Source of the DNA: Malus domestica
Lineage: Eukaryota; Streptophyta; Magnoliopsida; Rosales; Rosaceae
NCBI RefSeq assembly: GCF_042453785.1
Contig: NC_091661.1
Location: 31,611,501 to 31,675,500, forward strand
Direction: 5' to 3'
Length of the DNA: 64,000 nt
In this document: one piece after another, positions 12,840-23,999 of the stretch
Position numbering within the stretch: position 1 is the stretch's first letter
Layout: every line of letters begins with the position of its first letter
Notes under the pieces: generated by a model
The model's input: the letters and a program-made list of their open reading frames with translations, nothing else
Told to the model about the DNA's origin: nothing
Databases searched by the model: none
Translations under genes and position numbers: made by a program

Positions 12840-13530
12840 TTCTCTCTTCTTATTTTTACTTTATTGGGCTGAGATAAACCCAACTGAGTTTCTTGTGTTG
12901 GAAGGCCAACCCACTTTGTTTCGTTTGTGCTTTTTGCTATACTGCAGTTTGTCTGCCCTTTGCACTTAAGTTTGAATTTTCTTTTTGGTGGATTAGAGTA
13001 AATTATAATTTCTTTTTAGGATAAAAATAGTAATGTCATATTTTTTGGAACAAGTTAGTTGAAAATATCGAATGGGCCAAAGTTTTTGGATGTTATGGTA
13101 TTTACACTTGGGGTGGGGGGACAAATTGATTTCGAATTTACTATTTACGAGATTTGAACTTAAGACTTCTTACTTACAAAGTGAGGATAAATACAGTTAG
13201 ACTTTAGTACTAAGTAGCCAAATGGGGCAACATTACCTTAAAACAATAAGGGCATGTCTGGTAACGTTTTGTAAAACAATTTTGAGGAATTGTTTTGTAA
13301 ACAACAAATAGAATTTTGCATTTTTATGATTTGAGAATGGTCTGTACTTTAATTTTATCTACAAAACGAAAAACTGTTTTGAAAAACGTTAATGAACAAA
13401 CCCTAATGTTTTATACACTCAAGTTCAAATTCTCTGTTTTGTGTTCAAATATGCCCAAACTAAATTTCAAACAATACATTAAAAATTTGGAAAATCATGG
13501 TACTTCAAAACGGGTCGTTTTACGCTATAA
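12840..13530. other. Intergenic DNA, nothing recognised
   Basis: AT-rich spacer between the 3' end of the coiled-coil gene and the following repeat element. One open frame near 13,316-13,579 runs into the element and has no recognisable product. Confidence 0.45.
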
Positions 13531-14601
13531 GACCATCTCTAACCGAAAGAGGGACAAAGGGCTCTCTTTAGCCCTATAGCTTTGCAAGAAATTATATTTT
13601 AATGAACAATGTTAGGCCACATTTTATACCATCTCCAACCGAGGGGGCCAAAGGGCTATAGGCTAAACATAACCCTTTGACCAAAAAACCATCTTCAACC
13701 AAGGGGGCTAAAGGGCCATAGACCAAACATAAATTATTATTTTAATTAAATTAATATGGTTAATTAAATTAAACTACCATATTAAAATAAGGTTTTCGGA
13801 CATTTTGAGTGCCACTTGTCTCAATAATTTTTAAATAGGATTTCGAGTGACACGTGTCACTAACGTGAGCAACTCTCCAAATTTCAAACGTGAGCAACTC
13901 TCCAAATTTCATATCTTTATGTAATCTCAATCATTTTTCGGATAAAATTTCAAGTCATACGTGTCGCTAAAGTGAGTTACTTATCTAGATTTCTTATCTT
14001 TATGTAATCTTAATAATTTTCGGATAGGATTTCGAGTGACACATGTCGAGATGTAATTGGTTGTGCAAATTTTAGATACGATTCTTATCTACATGACACT
14101 TCTTATCTTCAACTTTCAATGTTGAAGGAATGGTGTGGGTATTTATAGGGAAAAAAAATTAGAATTTTTCTTTTTATATTAGTCCAAAAAAAAAAAAAAA
14201 TCAAATTCCTATTGTAACTTGACGGCAGTATGACGTTATCTTCAGCTTTCAATGTTGTAGGAATGATGTACGTATTTATAGGGAAAAAAAATAGAATGTT
14301 TCTTTTTATGTTACTCCAAAAAAAAAAATCAATAACCTGACGGTAGCATAATGTTAGCTAACCATTGCTAGCTGGCGTCATGTTGACTCTAGGTAGCCAT
14401 TGGCATTCAAATGGGCTGAGCTTGAGGGCTGGCAAAATGTCAAGTTTGACATTTTGACGCTAAAGGGGTGATAAAATGTTAAGTTTGACATTTTGGTGCT
14501 AGAGGGCTAGCTGGAAATATCCAACCCGCTGGCCTGATTTGGGGGTTGGGGTCCGGTGGGACCCACAAACCATTTGGCCTATCTCTTTGTTGGAGACGGT
14601 T
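13531..14601. mobile_element. Non-autonomous DNA-transposon-like element with repeated ends and internal duplications
   Basis: The left end ACCATCTCTAACCGAAAGAG and the right end, which read in reverse is ACCGTCTCCAACAAAGAGA, form imperfect terminal inverted repeats. The left motif recurs at about 13,628 and 13,689, so the end is present three times in tandem. Inside, a block with GTGACACGTGTC-type sequence and CAACTCTCCAAATTTC is repeated. A second block with GGGTATTTATAGGGAAAAAAA occurs at about 14,138 and again at 14,269. No transposase frame is present. The target duplication could not be fixed. Confidence 0.5.
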
Positions 14602-14772
14602 TTTGTGTTATTTTAAGTTATTTTTAGCTTTATAATCTTTTGGTCGGGTCGGTTGGTGATGGTCTAAAGTGGGTAGTTTGGAACGGCGTCGCTTTAGTCG
14701 AGGGCTACATATTGTCGATCGGAAATCAATTTTTAAAAGCGAAAGAAGGAAAGGGGGAGGAGAAGAAGAAAG

Positions 14773-16356
14773 ATGGGTTACGTTCTGAGAGTGAGAATGG
14801 CGTCGTTTTTCGGCGGAGCTGCGGTGGCGTCGTTTCTGGGTCTCTACATCCTCCACAACGATTACAAGGTCGCCCACCACTCCATTTCTCAACAGGTCCG
14901 TTTTCCTTTTTCCTTTCTGCAATTCTTAGGGTTCTATCTTTTCTTCTTCTTCTTATTCTGTTTTCTTTGGGTTTTTTTTTTCAATTTGTTGATTTGGGAA
15001 CCTTCCAATCTTCGCGTGATGACGGAATATTGAATCTTAAGTTGATTGGGGAAATGGGGTTGGACACGATTTGTTGTTTTCTATGATATTTAGGGAAAAT
15101 CCTCCTCCTTTTGAGCTGAAAAAATGAATATTAAAAGTTAAACGAACTTGCAGAAGTGATTTATGAGCATTTTGGTTAATTATTATTTGAATTAATGCAT
15201 AATTGTTCTGGTCAATGTCATGAATTGCTGCTGAGTAAGTCAATTTAGGTTGTTTAGGAGTAGTGAGGGGTTTGAATTCTGTCGGGCGTTGGCGACATTT
15301 GTGTGGCGGTTTCGATGATGTTTTGAGTAGTTAAAGTTTTGTTCTTCGACAGTGGAAAATTGGAAACATAATGTTGGTAAGATGACGATGAAGATCAATC
15401 ATGTTACACAGATAGTTGTCACTATTGGTCGTGGATGAATCAAAACCAGCAATGCTTTATTCCTTTTCCCAATTCTTTTAGGGTAATTTAATTCGAACTC
15501 GAATGTTTTCCTTCTTTGTTTTGTGTTTAGGATCCTTGTTTTCTACCAGTTAGTTGTGAGCTTTGATGGGTTCTCTTTAGAGAAATCAATTATACATTGA
15601 TTGTCTACTTGTATTCATTTATATTGATTTTATAGGGTACCCTACTCGTTCTGTTCAACCGATTAGGGCTATGTGTATATTCTTATAGGCTATGCGAACG
15701 CATCTCTAAATTGAATTGTGTATGATTTAACCCTTCTGGTGTGAAATAAGGATTTCTTTTACTATTAAGAACAAGAAAAGAAACCTTGATTCGAACAGTT
15801 CGTTATGTTGACAATGTAAAAGAAATTTTGCTCATAACATGATGCTGCTGGAATTGTCGGCAAAGCATGACATTCAGTGCTTTAAAACTGTTTACACATG
15901 CGTGCACCCACACACTCACACTTGTAAACGTATAAGTTCCTACCCACTTCGCCAACGCATATTTTGAGAAACCTACCTCCTAAGAAGCATTTCTGATGCA
16001 GTGCTAATCATGTCAGTCGTAGAAGAAATTCTCATGGAACCCTGGAAAATCTGGCTTTTGCCCGAGATATGCTATTTTGTTTTTTCATATACATGATTGT
16101 GCGACGTATGATCTTCTGTTTTTAAGATTTGGATCGCCACTATTACCGGCCTTTTAGTTTCGTGCAGTTTTACAACCATCTTGTGTATAATAATTTCTAG
16201 GCATTTAAATAGCAAGAAAAGGATAGTTGAGATGTGAATTTTTTTCCCTTGTTTCTCCAGGTGAAAGGCCTACATGAATCATTGGACAGAAGAATTTCAG
16301 CTCTCGAAAGTTTAAAGCCAACAGAAGCTCCACAACCTGCAGAAGCATCCGAGTAG
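14773..16356 (+). CDS. Small single-pass membrane protein, 72 aa, unknown function
   Basis: Two coding exons, 14773-14895 and 16261-16356, are separated by a 1.37-kb intron with GT and a pyrimidine-rich CAG acceptor. The product is 72 residues. It has a short basic start (MGYVLRVR), one hydrophobic segment (about residues 9-28, rich in Phe, Ala, Gly and Leu), and then a soluble, probably helical tail ending TEAPQPAEASE. The ATG lies in a purine-rich context (AAAGATGGG). The intron-exon joint keeps the frame, and the first exon is GC-richer than its flanks, which supports a real gene. The short N-terminal anchor followed by a charged tail would fit a small organelle membrane subunit, but nothing in the sequence fixes the compartment. 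I do not recognise a named family. Confidence 0.7.
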
Positions 16357-17300
16357 ATGCCTTGAGAATGCTACCTGCAACTCTCTTGTGACTCCAAAGA
16401 TCTTTTTTGTTTCTTCGAATTATGCGGGTGGTTTCTATGTTGTTTCTCCACCCTTACAAAGAATAATAATGACATAACTGACTTCTACGGTTACTACAAG
16501 ACTCGAGTATTTTGTATTTTTATCAGATGAAAACTGTCAGTAGCTCCGAGAGATGCTTTGCATCGACGAGAGGTTATTTTACTTTCGGATATAAATTTGT
16601 TTCATCGAGAATTTTGTGTTTGCCGTGTTTCGTGGTGAAAATTTCCCTGCGAATGGAGTCGATTGCAGAAAATATGATGTTACAGGCAACTCTACCGAAG
16701 TTTCTCTCAGGGCCCGTCCATACGTGTTTGTGGATCTATGCATCTACATTGACTGGTTTATGTGAGATTCTTCTACCTTGACTTGTTAGGTAGAATGATT
16801 CCAAATTCGTGTCATTTTGCAAGATTTTAAAGAGAGTTGAAATTACTCGAGAGTAATTTGCGTATGAACACTGATCGGTTTATCTCATGTAAGGAGTCAT
16901 TTCTCCGTTACTGCAAGTGGCCGTCTAACCACACAAAATATCTGATATAACTGCAAAATGTATAGTTTCAAGTTACGATTTGGCTGCGAGGAGGAGTCGA
17001 GCGTTTTCACGTGTGCATTGCCGTTGCTTGATTCGTTTGTTTCGGATGAAGGGATCATCTTTTTGGTTCAGCTCTTGAAAAAGTTCGCACCCGTAATGCA
17101 GATGATGTGATCACCATCTCACCATCTCCGGGTTGTCGGAGAAATATCTTGAGTTGTATGGTACAACACACTGCTGATGCATTGTTCAGTTGTTCATGTA
17201 ATTTGTAGCAGAAAGACAATAAAAAACGAAGTCATCAACTTTATTCAACACCCAGCTGCATCGGTTTAGAGAGCATCAGTTGCCTATGCGCGCAATGCGA
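16357..17300. other. 3' UTR and convergent intergenic DNA
   Basis: Downstream of the 72-residue gene the sequence contains AATAATAA-type signals (about 16,462) and no coding frame. The next gene is transcribed towards it, so this is a tail-to-tail spacer. Confidence 0.5.
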
Positions 17301-17358
17301 GAGATAGTGAGTCGTTGATGCTTTGTGGGAGCAAAATGCATCAACGGCTTATAGTCTC
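17301..17358. other. Imperfect 21-bp hairpin with 16-nt loop
   Basis: The arm at 17301-17321 (starting GAGATAGTGAG) pairs with 17338-17358 (starting GCATCAACGG). There is one mismatch and a few G-U pairs if transcribed, leaving a 16-base loop. It sits between two convergent genes. The stem is short for a plant miRNA precursor, so no RNA gene is claimed. Confidence 0.35.
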
Positions 17359-17533
17359 ACAATTCTCGGATATCAAACGAGATTTATATATTGAATAAAA
17401 GCATCTAGTGAAAGCTTAATAGTTAAGTTAATTGCTCCTCTAATCCCATATTGTGCATTTGAAGTTGAGTTAGCAGATTAACCACCAGTACCCAATCATG
17501 TGTCAAATTTGCCGGTTACACTCTTCTGCTTGA

Positions 17534-19809
17534 TTACCTCAACCAGTACCTTCTGTGCTCGCTGCTGGAAGTTGGAGAGGTTTCACCATCTGTGTAACAA
17601 GAAGACACGCTAGGCCTCTGCGGCATTCGAACTGCAAGGCCTCCCTTGATGCCGTTGTTATATCTAGGGCTCTCCAAGTTATAATCCGAACCACCATTAA
17701 CATTAGCATTAGCACAGCTATCACCACATGGATGAGGAGCTGGAAAAAACAAGCGTTTCCTTGCGGATCCTGGCTTTTCCATCTCGCTTGCTGAATGCCT
17801 TTGCCTTGGTGTGCTTTGAGACCGAATCCGAGCCTTGGCTGATGCTGTAGTAGCCATGTAGTTTGGCACCCCCATCAATCCATGGTTGTAATTAGTTGAG
17901 CCTAAGTTCTGGTTGGGAGTATGAGGAGGTGGCATTGGGTGGTTAATCCTCTGATCTCCCCGAAGGCAACGAGGACTAGCCGAGTGCACTTGTAGATTTC
18001 TTGCCATGGAAGTAAATGGCGTGACGGGTGATTGAGGAGAGGCAACTGGATATGACTGAGGAGGAGCTCTTTGCTGTTGATAATTGTACTGAAGATGGTG
18101 GCTCTGATAATTATATTGATCTGATCTTTTGATTCTGGAATTGGAATTCGGAGTACTCGAATAAGAGTAAGGTCGAGAAGTGTCGATTTCAACTGTTTTG
18201 ATAGGATCTCTCTGATCAAACGAAGCTCTGCCTGGATTGATCTCACGTTGCCTTCTTCTTGTCCAACCATCAAGCAAATTAAATTTCTCCTCTAACTCCT
18301 CATGCTCACTAGCATCTTCGTCGCTGCTACCACTACTCAATTTCTTAATTTTTATGAAACCATACACACAATTTAGTACAAATTATGAGTTGTAAAAATT
18401 AAAAAGGCAGAAAATTGTGGTGAGATCGAAGACCTGGCTAGAGAAGGCATAAGCAAGGCTAGTACTCCTTTCACTCTTCAAGGCAGCTTGCTTGGTTTTC
18501 TGTAACATGGCTTCAATCTGCTCCAATGTTTTCGGTTTCAAGTTGTCCCAATGGATCAGATCATCCAAGGCGCTGCTCTCTTCGTCTTTCGACTGCATTA
18601 GATACAGTACAATTAGATCATTTGGAACAAATCTGTAGTATCACTAGTTGTATACAATCTAATTTTTCGACTGCATTGCCCGCCTAAAATGATAATTAGT
18701 ATCTTACTATGGACTTCCTTCTATCTGAGAAATGTGCTCCACATAAGCCATTGGGATCACTGAAAATGGAATCTGCGCTGCCTTCATGCGAAAGCCTCTT
18801 CGTTCGTTGGTCAAGAACCCGAGCTTGCACTCGAACCAGAGCCTGCATGCATTGCAGAGTCATCTTTGCCCTCTTTCTAACATTGTGGCCTCTCACCAGT
18901 GCTTGAAGCTTCACCAGCCCCTTCAGGGCCCGAAGAGCTCTTCGAGCCTTCAAAACCAAAATCAAATTAGTTAATACTCACTTGCACCAGCTAGCTACCA
19001 AGTTATTTGTGACAATGCGACATTTTAAACTACTCTAATTTACGGAGGGAAAACTTAATTAATTATTGACTAATTATGATTAAGTACCAGACATCCTCTG
19101 AAAGCAGTCTGAATAACAATGGCAGCATAGTCTCTAACGAAAATGGAAGGCCTGCAGTTAGACTTAGTAAGACGAACAGCTTTGACCGCCATTTGCACTG
19201 TGGCAGCTGCTGTCGGGGCCACCGCCATTCTAGGAGCATCACGGGCCTCATCATGAGCTGCCATAGTTGCATTTTGAGTGGCTGCTCCGCCATCAGCAGC
19301 AGATCTTGGACAGTTTCTATGTTGTACTTGTATAAACGTTTCTTGGATCGTAGGCTTCCTAAAAATCCATCTCCGTTTTCCTCTCTTCTGCAAAAACAAA
19401 ACCCAATACCCAATACCCAAAAACCCAAAAACCACTCAAGTCACAGATCTCAAAGTGGAAAGAAAATGGGAACTCCAACTAAGCACCTTTTCTGGTTCTG
19501 CATACTTAAAAATTAAACACAAAAACATTTTTCGCAGTAGTGTTTTTCGCATTCCCGTTTTTCCTTTTCCGCTACTTCTCTTTTCATCCCTCATTGTCCT
19601 TCTATTTATGCAGAGAGAAAACAAGAGTGCGAAAACCATCACTTTTCAGACTCTCAGAGTGCATATAATGATATAAACCCTACCTTTTCTTCTTCCTCTT
19701 GTTCCTGCAGTTCTTCTCTCCTCCTAGTGTTGCTTCTGTCACTCTTGGTAGGAGACCTGAAAACCCTTTTGACCGCGGTCAACCAGGAGCTCCCTCCAGT
19801 CTTCCCCAT
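17534..19809 (-). CDS. IQD family calmodulin-binding protein, 544 aa
   Basis: Five coding exons on the minus strand join in frame at phase 0: 19809-19684, 19387-19088, 18947-18708, 18592-18434 and 18343-17534. The start [20 protein letters not shown] is typical of IQD proteins. The 67-residue IQ67 region spans exons 2 and 3. It contains a first IQ motif ([13 protein letters not shown], about residues 129-141), which is split by the intron at the position typical of IQDs. [17 protein letters not shown] and [11 protein letters not shown] follow. Exon 4 holds [22 protein letters not shown]. The C-terminus has the DUF4005-type block [19 protein letters not shown] and later [20 protein letters not shown]. 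IQDs bind calmodulin through IQ motifs and act as scaffolds on microtubules and at the plasma membrane (family knowledge). The tail ends in a conserved-looking basic Tyr/Trp motif before the stop. No defect seen. Confidence 0.94.
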
Positions 19810-20068
19810 GAAAATGCTGACCGGTAAAAACTCAGAAACAGCAATAATGGTAAAACCAGGTGATGAAACAATGAAGCATGGGAATTTCTTTATAGGAGCT
19901 TCCTGTTTGAGAAGTTGGTATGTTTGAAATAAATGCTTTACCTTCAGAAGCAGAGATGTAATTAATGAGTGGGGAAGAGAGAACAAAGTATGTGCTCTGC
20001 GAGTGGGGTTATGCTTCTGCTAGTTCATGCATTTAGCAGAGGAGCAGCAGCTGCAGTGCAGGCCTTGT

Positions 20069-20102
20069 CTGTATGTATGTATGTATGTATGTATATGTAT
20101 AT
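20069..20102. repeat. GTAT microsatellite
   Basis: Tandem tetranucleotide GTAT units followed by a short TATA-rich stretch, upstream of the IQD gene on its 5' side. Likely length-polymorphic. Confidence 0.85.
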
Positions 20103-20109
20103 ACATGTA

Positions 20110-20740
20110 AGTGTAACGTTAATATTTTGTTGCAGTATATAATGACAAAGGGAACGGTGTTTTCTTGTGGCATGGAGGAATTTGATGGGGCACTGTGTCA
20201 GAGAGAGAGTTTGGAGGCAACATGAAAGAGTAAGTACTCTCGATACCGCAGAAAGCTGAAGTAAAGATGGGGAGGAGGGCTTTCACCTTTTGCTTTTTTG
20301 ATTTTATGTTTTTCATTAACAACTGCACGAGTCATGAAAGAATTGTATCATAGACTAGGAGTGGATTTTGTATGAAACATAGACGTTCAAGTTATGGTGT
20401 CCCAAACCTTCAGAAGTGTAAGTGAATCTTCCTTAATCAAAAGATAAACTTTTGTAGAAGAATTCGGACTACGTCATTTGTAAGATAATTTTTACAAAAA
20501 TATGAGACATCATGTGATTTGATCCCCACTTGACTTCCTATTGATCTCAAACCAATATGAAAATTGCCTTAATCAAACAGCATAACCGAAATTTCTCAAA
20601 CAAATCATGTGATGCGACGAGATCATGTGTGTTAGGATAGATGCTGCAAGCCTACAGAAGTGCAAGATTATTAGAAGTTACGACTATAAAATGTGATTAA
20701 TCATACAATCATCAAGGTAAGAAAAAATAGTGGTATTTCA
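20110..20740. other. Intergenic DNA upstream of the IQD gene
   Basis: AT-rich sequence with no recognisable gene. It may include distal promoter sequence of the minus-strand IQD gene. Confidence 0.4.
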
Positions 20741-20744
20741 ATAG

Positions 20745-20960
20745 GGATGAGGGTTCTCTCCGGATTCATTTTGTGAGGATTTCGGGAATTCTCAAATCGT
20801 GTTTGTATCGTACGTTAGTTTTCATTAAATACTATTTATGTTTAATTTTAAATAAAAATATATAAAATAATTTCTGATTACACAATATACGATGAACGGA
20901 CATGATATGAAAATCCTAAGAATACTCACAAAGAAAATTTGAAAAGAATCTTCATTCTTT
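20745..20960. mobile_element. MITE-like imperfect inverted repeat (family shared with 21.56 kb and 38.47 kb)
   Basis: The left part (GGATTCATTTTGTGAGGATT) and the reverse of the right part (AAATTTTCTTTGTGAGTATT) are similar. The two halves share an inner motif near ATACTATTTATGTTTAATTT, and GATGAACGGACA occurs on the right. The same inner motifs occur in the elements at 21,559 and 38,470, so the three are old relatives. Ends and target duplication are not clear for this copy. Confidence 0.45.
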
Positions 20961-21558
20961 CAGTAGAACAGTCAAAGTTTCTTGGATTCTCTGAACTCTC
21001 TGTCTTCTTTCTTTCTGTGTGTTTAAGGGTAGGTGAATATTTAAAGTCGGTTGCTGGAGAACAGTCCTTCCACAAACATCACCAACGAGAAACAACAAAA
21101 AATGGCCAGTGGCATCCCATTTGTGGGAATCAAAAATTAAAAACTTTAAAGAAAAAATTTCTAGCCAAAAAAATAAAATCTCTGCATCACTTGAAAGTGG
21201 GACCCGAATTATCCACAGGACCTTCAGGTGGAGAAATTATTAGTTGTGACATGGTACACCAAGTATTTTTATGCAAGTAGTAGAAAATTTTAATTTTTAA
21301 GTTATTAACCGTTTAACACATATAACCCTTCATTTATATAGAGACACTTGATGTACTATCTCATGTGATGATCACACTAAAAAATCTCTCCTGCAGGTGG
21401 TTTAATGACTCAGAGCAGCTCCTATTGCTATTTGCTAGCCCGTGAATGATTATGTCATGTTGAAAGGGGATCATAATGCTTATTTAACTTTGGCAAATAG
21501 CTACTATAAACAAATCAAGCATGCCTCTAATGTCTAATTTACCTTGTCAAATAATTGG

Positions 21559-21770
21559 GAAAAAGATCCTCGCCGGATCCTTTTCCTAAGGATCTTAGGA
21601 ATTCCGTGATCTCATCTGTTCATCGTTTATCATGCGGTCAGTTTTTGTTAGATACTATTCATATTTAATTTTAAACTTTAAAATTTAAAATTATTTATGA
21701 CCGCACGATGTACGATGAACAAGTAAGATCACGGAATCCCTAGGAAAAGGATATGGCAAGGATCATTTTC
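21559..21770. mobile_element. MITE with 11-bp direct flanking repeat
   Basis: A 212-bp foldback element. The left arm starts GAAAAAGATCC and the right arm ends GGATCATTTTC. Both arms contain the motif TCCTTTTCCTA and a GGAATTCCGTGATCT-like or matching block in inverted orientation. The element is flanked on both sides by CAAATAATTGG (21548-21558 and 21771-21781), a direct repeat consistent with a target duplication of 9-11 bp. Confidence 0.7.
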
Positions 21771-21781
21771 CAAATAATTGG

Positions 21782-22516
21782 AACCAACAAACCACTCGAT
21801 GAATTTTACACGGCACATCCGGTTATTCCTAGAGCTAGATAACCATACGATGTTGGTCAAAAAGAGACTGAAATGCCTGTTATGAGCCTTCCTAATCTCC
21901 GAAAATGATGAAGTGTCGTGGCTAAGTCACCAGTTGGTCACCTATTTAAACAGCAATAAAATAATTAGAACCAACACAGTGTCAAATGCTTTAATGTTCT
22001 CGCATAAGTCTATGTAAAAAGTGTATAATCAATTTAAAATATAAACATCTTATCGCTAGAGCGGCGTGAACTTTCTTCTCCTTCCTGCTTAGAGAGTTGC
22101 CACTTATACTTTTCTTTAATCGAGTATGTTCTATTATCTTGCCAATACATAGGTTAAGAGACAAGGAGTAAAAAGACAGATGGATTTGTAGAGAAGGTGG
22201 TACATATCAAAACCTTGTCCTGAAAAAGAACACACAACAAAACAAGGGTTCATTTGAAAATATCTAAGAAATGCTAAGAAGGTTATCTAAAAAATATAAC
22301 TTTCTATGGATTATTCGTCACTTAACATTAATTTCGTGCTAACATTATAAAATATTATATAAAAAAAATGAAGTTACAAATAGATCATAAATAATCTCAC
22401 TTTTAAAAAAAATTCCCCTTAGCATTTCTCTGTCTTAAAACCACAAGTGTCTGTCTAATCATAAAATCACATTCTACGAAAAAGGATCTTTCCAAACAGA
22501 ATGAGAAAAATGTTAT
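21782..22516. other. Intergenic DNA, nothing recognised
   Basis: AT-rich spacer between two MITEs with no coding frame of recognisable type. Confidence 0.4.
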
Positions 22517-22525
22517 ATTTACAAG

Positions 22526-22690
22526 GGAGTAGGATTCTCTCTCATTCCCTCCCCTCCTATTTGAATGATTACAGTTAAACCACGTCAACGTTTTGTGTTA
22601 ATTTTTTAAAAACCAAAAGAAGACAAAATACAATTTGTGAGAGGAGGAGAGAGAAGGGTATGAGAATAGGAGAAGAGAGAATCCTACTCC
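22526..22690. mobile_element. Mutator-like MITE in the promoter of the heat-shock gene
   Basis: The element starts GGAGTAGGATTCTCTC and ends GAGAGAATCCTACTCC, a perfect 16-bp terminal inverted repeat. It is flanked by the 9-bp direct repeat ATTTACAAG (22517-22525 and 22691-22699), the length expected of Mutator-type insertion. The interior shares a GTTAAACCACGTCAAC-like motif with the element at 38,855, so both belong to one family. The right end lies about 45 bases before the heat-shock element and 90 before the TATA box of the next gene. Confidence 0.85.
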
Positions 22691-22736
22691 ATTTACAAGT
22701 TTTAGGTCCAGAAAACTCTCTCTCTCTCTCACAAAC

Positions 22737-22761
22737 ATTCAAGACCCTTCTCCAAGCTTTC
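22737..22761 (+). promoter_or_regulatory. Heat-shock element-like motif
   Basis: Five-base units in phase read aTTCa, aGACc, cTTCt, cCAAg, cTTTc. These are alternating nTTCn/nGAAn units with two exact and three partial matches. The position, about 20-45 bases before the TATA-like TATATATATT, is normal for heat-shock promoters. Confidence 0.5.
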
Positions 22762-22780
22762 TTCCCACAATCCCATTACC

Positions 22781-22790
22781 TATATATATT
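22781..22790 (+). promoter_or_regulatory. TATA box of the small heat-shock protein gene
   Basis: TATATATATT lies about 135 bases before the ATG at 22924 and just after the heat-shock element-like units. Confidence 0.55.
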
Positions 22791-22923
22791 ATGCACAATG
22801 ATAACTCCCTACCTCAACAAGAAATCTCAAAGTTGTAATTTCCCAATAAAGATAAGCTAACTAAGTGTGTGATTTCGTACATTTTTTTCGTGTGCACAAC
22901 TTTCTGTGTTGCTAATAGTAACT

Positions 22924-23998
22924 ATGGCTTCAACATTGGCTTTGTCTTCTTCGTCACCTTTGTTGTCAAACAAAGCAAGGTCTTCAATCAAGGCAAACGC
23001 CATTCTGCCGTCATCCGCCACCTTTCCATCGCGTCAGAATAGGCTGCCAGTGGTGAGAGCTCAGGCTGTTGGAGACAAGTTGGACGTGCAAGTCAATCAG
23101 GGCAACCAAGGGGACTGATGTGGAGAGGAGGCCAAGGAGTTCGGCTGTGGACATTTCTCCTTTTGGTAAGTCTAACACTCTCAATTTTGACTTTTTTGAA
23201 CAGATGGTAACTAAGGAAAGTCCTAAGATGAACCTTAATCCGGCTGTAAAACAAACGACCTTACAAAATATCATTATAATTAACAAAACCTACTATGGAT
23301 GTTTAGTAAAATTAACATTATCGACGCATGAATTTCTAAATTTTTATTGGTTTTTAAATGTCACATTTCTACGCTTATGGCCACACAAATTTTATGTACA
23401 TGACTTTTTGTCTTTTGACCCCATGTTTGTTCTTTATTAAATTTCTTCAGCTTTTATCTCATTTGTTCACATGATTGTGATTTCTAGTACCAAAAGTTGA
23501 TACTTAAAAACCAAAGCGATCAAATATTGCTTAGCTATAATCAACGAAAATGGTACAAATTAATTTGCAGGTCTATTGGATCCCCTCTCCCCAGTGAGAA
23601 CAATGCGGCAAATGCTGGACACAGTGGACCGGCTTTTCGGAGACACGGTGGCATTCCCCGGCAGAACCAAAGCAGCAGGGGAAGTTCGTGCGCCATGGGA
23701 CATCAAAGACGACGAACACGAAATCAAAATGCGCTTTGACATGCCGGGGCTCTCGAAGGAGGACGTGAAGGTGTCGGTTGAGGACGATGTGTTAGTTATA
23801 AAGGGGGAGCAAAAGAAGGAAGAAGGTGGGGACGATTCGTGGTCGAGCAGGAGCTATAGCTCCTACAATACCCGGCTTCAGCTGCCGGATAATTCAGAGA
23901 AGGACAAGATCAAGGCGGAGCTCAAGAATGGGGTTCTTTACATAGCTATTCCTAAGGCCAAAGTTGAACGCAAGGTTATTGATGTCGCAATACAGTGA
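22924..23998 (+). CDS. Chloroplast small heat-shock protein (HSP21-type), with a one-base frameshift in exon 1
   Basis: ATP-independent chaperone expected in the plastid stroma, protecting photosystem II and nucleoid proteins in heat (family knowledge). Exons 22924-23165 and 23571-23998. The N-terminus is Ser/Ala-rich with few acidic residues, a good transit peptide, up to about VVRAQA. The frame that starts at the ATG meets TGA at 23116-23118, directly after a run of four G (23110-23113). One base less would let it continue as [18 protein letters not shown]. The total coding length would then be a multiple of three, giving about 222 residues. The family-specific amphipathic motif [19 protein letters not shown] follows, but with fewer Met than usual. 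The alpha-crystallin domain runs from [20 protein letters not shown] to the GVLYIAIPK motif. The rest of the gene is intact, so the shift is recent, or an assembly error in the homopolymer. Confidence 0.9.
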
Positions 23999-23999
23999 A

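Noticed and set aside
14640-15086. 148-codon frame overlapping exon 1 of the 72-residue gene
   Set aside because: Starts inside the repeat element, runs into the intron, and is out of frame with the better supported two-exon gene.
16512-16781. 89-codon frame after the 72-residue gene
   Set aside because: Lies in the 3' UTR or spacer with no recognisable domain or splice partner.
19278-19676. Plus-strand 132-codon frame opposite the IQD gene
   Set aside because: Antisense to an IQD exon and intron; no domain.
22924-23118. A complete 64-codon gene ending at 23118
   Set aside because: It is the transit-peptide part of the heat-shock gene cut by a frameshift, not an independent small protein.
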